From: Regnicoccus_A sp014224355
GTDB lineage: Bacteria > Cyanobacteriota > Cyanobacteriia > PCC-6307 > Cyanobiaceae
DNA: 64,000 nt
Reading direction: 5' to 3'
Assembly (NCBI RefSeq): GCF_050920705.1
Contig: NZ_CP154799.1
Location: 62,001 to 126,000, forward strand
How positions within the stretch are numbered: position 1 is the stretch's first letter; every line of letters begins with the position of its first letter. The notes below the pieces were generated by a model. The model saw only the letters and a list, made by a program, of their open reading frames with translations. It was not told where the DNA came from and made no database searches. Positions 59,881 through 64,000 of the stretch are shown piece by piece. The position numbers and the translations under genes were made by a program.

Positions 59881-62565
59881 TTAGCACGGGTCAACCTGGG
59901 CCCCTGCAGCCGCTGGCCGCAGCCGCAGCCGGTCGCGGCTCACCCGTCCGAGGCGCAGGGGAATCCCCAACCGCTCCTGAAGCCAGAGGCAGACCTGCTC
60001 GGGGCGCACGCTCCGCCCCTGGGCATCGATGCGGGCCCCAAGGCCCACGCAGCAGGACTGATCCGACGCGGCCACCAGGGTGAGCGCCTCGAGCAGGGGC
60101 CGGCAGTCCCGCTGGCGGGGCCGTCCTTTCTTGTCGGTGTCGCGCCAGGGAAGCTCAGCCGCCGTGAGCAGGCTCTCCAGGGCAGGCCCCCAGCGCTCAG
60201 CGCCCGGGCCCGGGGCGCCGACGCCGGCTCCAACCAGCAGCTCCATCCTCCACTCGGCCCCCTCCAGCTCCTGGGACAGGCTCGGTGCGCGGACCGGCAC
60301 CTCCTCCACCCCCGCGAGCAGCAGCCCCTCGGGGAGGGTGGCCTGCAACCGCTCCAGGGCGAAGGAAGGATCAATGCGGCCGCTGAACTCCAGGTCGAAC
60401 CACTCCCCACTCGCTTCCACCCCCAGGGGCAGGGCCAGGGCGAACTGCAGGCGGGGCAGGGGATGAAAGCCACCGGTGAAGCTCACGGGCAGGCCGCTGC
60501 GGCGCAGGGCCCGCTCCATCAGCCGCACCAGATCGAGATGGCTGAGCAGGGCGAGGGAACCGGTTTTGCTGAAACCGAAACGCAGCCGCTGCAACCGTTC
60601 ACTGGCCGGAGCGCGGGTGGGTCGCTGCACGGGGATCGGCGGCGCCTCCACCACCACGTTGTGGCCGAATTCCGGCCCGCAGACGCCGCAACTGCTGCAG
60701 CCCTCGAAGGAGCAATCGGGCACCACCACCGCGGCGAGGGCCCGCTGCAGGTCCTCCGCCAGCCAGGCCTTGTCGACGCCGGTGTCGATGTGATCCCAGG
60801 GGAGGGGCTGGGCGCAGAAGGCCGCCAGGTCGTCGGGCCCGAGGGATTCAGTGGTGCCCCAGTCGCCCATCTCCAGGGCCCGGTAGCGGCCAGCGAGCCC
60901 GGCCGCCTCGATGGCGCCGGTCCAGGCGGCATGGGTGGCCTCGATCGTCTCGAACCAGGCATCGAGGCCGGCCCCGGCGCGCCAGGCGGCTTCGATCACC
61001 GGCGCCAGGCGGCGGTCCCCGCGCCCCACGAAGTCCTCCATCGCCGAGAGGCGCGGATCGGTGAAATTCGTCTTGAGGCCCCTGAGGGTGCGCAGCTCCC
61101 GGCGCAGCAGCTCCTGGCGCCGCCGGAACTCCGCTGTGGACACGCTGTGCCACTGGAAGGGGGTGTGGGGCTTGGGGGTGAAGTTGCTGATCGTGAGATT
61201 CAGCTCCAGCCGGCCCAGATCACGGCACTGCTGCTGCAACGAGCGGCAGGTGTCGGCGATGCCCAGCACATCGGCATCGGTTTCCCCTGGCAGACCGATC
61301 ATGAAATAGAGCTTGACCCGGCGGTACCCGCTCTCCATGGCCGTGCGGATGCCCCGCAGCAGCTCGGCGTCGGTGAGGCCCTTGTTGACGATGTCGCGCA
61401 GGCGCTGACTGCCGGCCTCCGGGGCGAAGGTGAGCCCGGCCTTGCGGGTGCCGCCGAGGATGTGGGCGATGTTGTCGTCGAAGCGGTCCACCCGCTGGCT
61501 GGGCAGGGTGAGGCTCACGTTCTGGTCGGCCAGACGGTTGCGCAGCTCCACCCCCACCGCCGGCAGGGCCAGGTAGTCGGAGCAGCTGAGCGAGAGCAGG
61601 GAGAAGTCGCTGTAGCCGGTGCGCTCCATCCCCGTTTCCACCGCTTCGATCACCGCCTCGGGCTCCACATCACGGGCCGGGCGGGTGAGCATGCCGGGCT
61701 GGCAGAAGCGGCAGCCACGGGTGCAGCCACGGCGGATCTCGATCGTGAGCCGGTCGTGGACGGTTTCGATGTGGGGCACCAGGCCCATGCCGTAGTGGGG
61801 CATCGGTGTGGCCACCCGACGCAGCACCCGCTGCGGCGCCTCGGGCACGAGCGGCACCAGGCTGATGCCATCGGGCCCCGGGCCATAGAGCGAAGGCACG
61901 TAGACCCCGGGGACCTGGGCCAGGTCCCGCAGCAGGGCGGAGCGGCTGAGGCCGGCCGCCTTGGCTTCCGCCACCACCAGACCGATCTCGGGCAGCAGCT
62001 CCTCGCCATCACCGAGGGCGATGAAATCGAAGAAGGCGGCGAAGGGCTCCGGGTTGCTGGTGGCGGTGGGGCCACCGGCGAAGATCAGCGGCGGAGCGGC
62101 GGGATCATCCAGGGGCAGGTCGCCCCGTTCAGCGGCATGGATCGGCACCCGCGCCAGATCCAGCATCTCGAGGATGTTGGTGGCCCCCAGCTCGTAGCTG
62201 AGGCTGAAGCCGAGGATGTCGAAGGCGGGCAGGGGCCGGCGGCTCTCCACCGCGAACAGGGCCTGCTGCCGCTCGCGCAGGCGTGCGGCCAGATCCTGCG
62301 CAGGGAGGTAGGCCCGGTCGCAGAGCTGGCCGGGAACGGCGTTGAGGATCGAATAGAGAATGATGTGGCCGAGGTTGCTGGCGCCCACCTCGTAGAGCTC
62401 GGGGTAGGTGAGGGCCCAGCGCACAGCGGCGGCTGGCCAGTCGCGGGGCTCGACGCCCAGCTCGTTGCCGAGGTAACGGCCCGGTTTGGCGATGGTCGGG
62501 TCCACCAGGCGATCGAAATCGATCGGTGCCCACTCGATCGGCTCGCTCGCAGGGGCGACGGTCAC
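59881..62565 (-). CDS. B12-binding-domain radical SAM protein with C-terminal DUF2344 domain
   Basis: A protein of about 894 residues belonging to the TIGR03960-type family. An N-terminal cobalamin-binding-like region (YPELYEVGASNLGHIILYSI, DILGFSLSYELGATNILEML) precedes the radical SAM core with the [4Fe-4S] motif CTRGCRFCQ and the SAM-site stretch LTFAPEAGSQRLRDIVNKGL. The C-terminal 230 residues (RLRFGFSKTGSLALLSHLDL) are the DUF2344 part, related to a tRNA/tetrahydropyranyl-fold module. The reaction is unknown. Start uncertain: GTG 62565 (VTVAPASEP) is preferred to TTG 62643, whose product contains an odd Cys/Trp-rich lead. Confidence 0.85.
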   Translation of the reverse strand: MTVAPASEPIEWAPIDFDRLVDPTIAKPGRYLGNELGVEPRDWPAAAVRWALTYPELYEVGASNLGHIILYSILNAVPGQLCDRAYLPAQDLAARLRERQQALFAVESRRPLPAFDILGFSLSYELGATNILEMLDLARVPIHAAERGDLPLDDPAAPPLIFAGGPTATSNPEPFAAFFDFIALGDGEELLPEIGLVVAEAKAAGLSRSALLRDLAQVPGVYVPSLYGPGPDGISLVPLVPEAPQRVLRRVATPMPHYGMGLVPHIETVHDRLTIEIRRGCTRGCRFCQPGMLTRPARDVEPEAVIEAVETGMERTGYSDFSLLSLSCSDYLALPAVGVELRNRLADQNVSLTLPSQRVDRFDDNIAHILGGTRKAGLTFAPEAGSQRLRDIVNKGLTDAELLRGIRTAMESGYRRVKLYFMIGLPGETDADVLGIADTCRSLQQQCRDLGRLELNLTISNFTPKPHTPFQWHSVSTAEFRRRQELLRRELRTLRGLKTNFTDPRLSAMEDFVGRGDRRLAPVIEAAWRAGAGLDAWFETIEATHAAWTGAIEAAGLAGRYRALEMGDWGTTESLGPDDLAAFCAQPLPWDHIDTGVDKAWLAEDLQRALAAVVVPDCSFEGCSSCGVCGPEFGHNVVVEAPPIPVQRPTRAPASERLQRLRFGFSKTGSLALLSHLDLVRLMERALRRSGLPVSFTGGFHPLPRLQFALALPLGVEASGEWFDLEFSGRIDPSFALERLQATLPEGLLLAGVEEVPVRAPSLSQELEGAEWRMELLVGAGVGAPGPGAERWGPALESLLTAAELPWRDTDKKGRPRQRDCRPLLEALTLVAASDQSCCVGLGARIDAQGRSVRPEQVCLWLQERLGIPLRLGRVSRDRLRLRPAAAGAQVDPC

Positions 62566-62647
62566 GGGGGGTGGCGGCTGGGTGCAGCCTTGATCGTATG
62601 GAGGCCAGAGACCACGCAGGCAAAGCCGGACTTCCCGACCCAAGCAT

Positions 62648-62690
62648 TAACCATGCAATTCTGCGCTTAAGATGCAGAAATGCATGGTTA
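62648..62690. promoter_or_regulatory. Near-perfect 43-bp palindrome over the start of the DUF4143 ATPase
   Basis: Left arm TAACCATGCAATTCTGC (62648-62664) pairs with right arm GCAGAAATGCATGGTTA (62674-62690) in 16 of 17 positions, with a nine-base loop containing CTTAAG. The ATPase ATG (62680-62682) lies inside the right arm. It is AT-rich compared with its surroundings. As DNA it looks like an operator for a dimeric repressor; as RNA it would hide the start codon. It lies between the divergent radical SAM and ATPase genes. Confidence 0.6.
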
Positions 62691-63840
62691 TCTATTCAGG
62701 AATGCAACCGCGGGCCTGGCGAAGGCCCTGGCTCGGGCGCCAGCGGCCCTGCTGCTGGGGCCACGCCAGTGCGGGAAATCCACCCTGGCCAGAAAGCTTC
62801 TGGCGGAGCGCGGCGATGGCGTGCTGCTGGATCTCCAGGACCGCGGCGATCGGGCCAAGCTGGCGGAGCCGGAGCTGTTCCTCGAGGCCCACCGCAGCCA
62901 GCTGGTGTGTCTGGATGAAATCCAGCTACTGCCGGAGTTCTTCAGCCTGCTGCGCTCCGAGATCGACCGGGATCGCCGGCCCGGTCGCTTTCTGCTGCTG
63001 GGCTCGGCCTCCGGGCCCCTGCTGCGCCAGAGCCACGAAAGCCTGGCAGGACGCATCGCCCAGGTGGAACTCACTCCATTTCTGCTGCAGGAGGTGAGCG
63101 GCACCAGCAGCTGGCAGCAGCTGTGGCTGCGCGGTGGCTTCCCGGAGAGCCTGCTGGCCGCCACGGGAGAAGACAGCATCGACTGGCGTGAGGACTTCAT
63201 CCACACCTTCCTGGGACGGGATATCGCCTCCCTCGAGCTGGGGCTGCCTCTGCCACTCATGGAGCGGCTGTGGCGCCTTCTTGCCCACAGCCAGGGCCAG
63301 ACTCTCAATGCCAGCCGACTGTCTGGGCTGCTGGACCTACGCAGCGCCCGGCTGCAGCAGCTGCTGGCCGTGCTGGAGCAAACCTTCATGCTGCGGCGCC
63401 TGCCGCCGCTGGAAGCGAACCTGAGCAAGCGGCTGGTGCGCTCGCCCAAGCTGTATTTGCGCGATAGCGGCCTGCTGCACAACCTGCTCGGCATCGAGAC
63501 CTACGACGACCTCCTGGCCCACCCCCAGGCCGGCGAGAGCTGGGAGGGCTTCGTGATCGAGCAGCTGATTGCTGCCCATCCACGCTGGCGCCCCCATTTC
63601 CTGCGCACCAGCAATGGGGCTGAACTGGATCTGGTGCTGGAGCGGGGCCAGCGCCGGCGGGTGTATGAAATCAAACTCTCAAAAGCCCCGAAGCTCTCAC
63701 GCGGCTTCCATGAGCTGGTGCAACAGCTCCAGCCAGAGCGGGCGGAACTGATCGCGCCAGTGGATGGGAGCTATGCCGTGAAACCAGGCATCAGGGTGCG
63801 GTCGCCGCTGGAAGCCAGCCAGCCCACCACCGCTCCATAG
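62680..63840 (+). CDS. AAA ATPase with DUF4143 domain
   Basis: A 386-residue ATPase of the orphan DUF4143 group. The Walker A motif is GPRQCGKSTLARKL (residues 27-40), the Walker B LVCLDEIQLLPE (about 75-86), followed by FLLLGSASGPLL (sensor), VELTPFLLQEV and WLRGGFPESLLAA. The C-terminal DUF4143 part has LYLRDSGLLHNLLGIETYDD and a PD-(D/E)XK-like pattern (GAELDLVLERGQRRRVYEIK). Such proteins are often mobile and scattered; function is unknown, some are linked to toxin-antitoxin or defence contexts. Upstream lies the palindrome; no Shine-Dalgarno is visible. Confidence 0.88.
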   Translation: MHGYLFRNATAGLAKALARAPAALLLGPRQCGKSTLARKLLAERGDGVLLDLQDRGDRAKLAEPELFLEAHRSQLVCLDEIQLLPEFFSLLRSEIDRDRRPGRFLLLGSASGPLLRQSHESLAGRIAQVELTPFLLQEVSGTSSWQQLWLRGGFPESLLAATGEDSIDWREDFIHTFLGRDIASLELGLPLPLMERLWRLLAHSQGQTLNASRLSGLLDLRSARLQQLLAVLEQTFMLRRLPPLEANLSKRLVRSPKLYLRDSGLLHNLLGIETYDDLLAHPQAGESWEGFVIEQLIAAHPRWRPHFLRTSNGAELDLVLERGQRRRVYEIKLSKAPKLSRGFHELVQQLQPERAELIAPVDGSYAVKPGIRVRSPLEASQPTTAP

Positions 63841-63874
63841 GACAATCCGAACAGTCCCAGCAGCTCCGCGCGAG

Positions 63875-64000
63875 ATGGTTCAGATCAACGGCAACTATCT
63901 CAAGCTCAAGGCGGGCTACCTGTTCCCGGAGATCGCCCGGCGGGTGAAGGCCTTCAGCGAGGCCAACCCTGAGGCCCCGATCATCCGCCTGGGCATCGGC
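63875..64000 (+). CDS. dapL: LL-diaminopimelate aminotransferase (partial, N-terminal 42 residues)
   Basis: The window ends 42 codons into this gene. The N-terminus VQINGNYLKLKAGYLFPEIA and the following IIRLGIG match DapL, the PLP aminotransferase that makes LL-diaminopimelate for lysine and peptidoglycan in cyanobacteria. The PLP lysine is beyond the edge. ATG at 63875, 34 bases after the ATPase stop. Confidence 0.88.
   Translation, partial: MVQINGNYLKLKAGYLFPEIARRVKAFSEANPEAPIIRLGIG

Noticed and set aside
59842..62670. A plus-strand open frame of 942 codons opposite the radical SAM gene
   Set aside because: It is antisense to a protein with clear radical SAM motifs and its composition (Gly/Gln/His/Ala-rich) is that of a GC-rich shadow.

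Overview
The window is a gene-dense, GC-rich stretch of a picocyanobacterial chromosome. It fits an alpha-cyanobacterium of the Synechococcus/Cyanobium group better than a beta-cyanobacterium. The evidence is RpaB, Ycf34, NDH-1 subunits (ndhM, ndhF, ndhD, ndhA-I-G-E), phytoene synthase and a CrtP-type phytoene desaturase, ferredoxin-dependent glutamate synthase, ChlM, an MPBQ/MSBQ-type methyltransferase, an RbcR-type LysR regulator and a PedR-like regulator. I see no phage, IS element, CRISPR array, rRNA or tRNA gene. Almost everything is conserved core metabolism.

Layout. 1-6 kb: radA (cut by the left edge), then a lipid block rpaB-plsX-fabH-fabD-plsC. 5.6-8.4 kb: a tightly overlapping ycf34-tsaB-DUF218 unit on the minus strand, divergent from a CCA tRNA nucleotidyltransferase. 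8.5-12.3 kb: an RRM RNA-binding protein, an alpha/beta hydrolase, and the crtB-crtP carotenoid pair. 12.4-19.9 kb: ndhM-DUF3172, the LysR regulator, an NnrU/Z-ISO-like membrane protein, ndhF, ndhD and a LapA-domain protein. 20-25 kb: scpA, a nucleotidyl-sugar pyrophosphorylase, metF, pedR, a CYTH protein and nadK. 25.2-29.3 kb: gltA-ndhA-ndhI-ndhG-ndhE-nadK on the minus strand. 29.4-41.8 kb: sixA-DUF3352, rhodanese-hrcA-Anbu protease, trpB, a SUI1-type factor, cysC, a purE-GT-C-AI-2E-transporter unit, nagA and chlM. 41.9-48.8 kb: glsF, a phosphodiester-glycosidase-domain protein and an A-type Fe-S protein. 48.9-53.8 kb: the str operon rpsL-rpsG-fusA-tuf-rpsJ, closed by a strong terminator. 53.9-64 kb: a LON-domain protein coupled to a methyltransferase, pheA, DUF1997, rne-rnhB, a B12-binding radical SAM protein, a DUF4143 ATPase and the start of dapL.

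Functionally the window joins photosynthetic and respiratory electron transport (NDH-1, RpaB, PedR, Ycf34), nitrogen and carbon entry (glsF, gltA), membrane lipid, carotenoid, quinone and chlorophyll synthesis, and the translation machinery.

The most striking anomaly is that four otherwise intact core genes (cca, rbcR, ndhF and a DUF3352 gene) are each broken by one missing base, always inside a G or C run. A fifth small gene appears broken by one extra base in a nine-base run. The economical explanation is homopolymer miscounting in the sequence; real phase-variable or slippage-prone tracts are the alternative. Other signals worth checking are a 26-codon leader ORF with a perfect Shine-Dalgarno overlapping the rpaB start, an 11-residue repeat helix in front of PlsX, a 43-bp near-perfect palindrome containing the start codon of the DUF4143 ATPase, an AT-rich palindrome with a GAAA loop, paired hairpins in the rne leader, and the rhodanese-hrcA-Anbu gene order.
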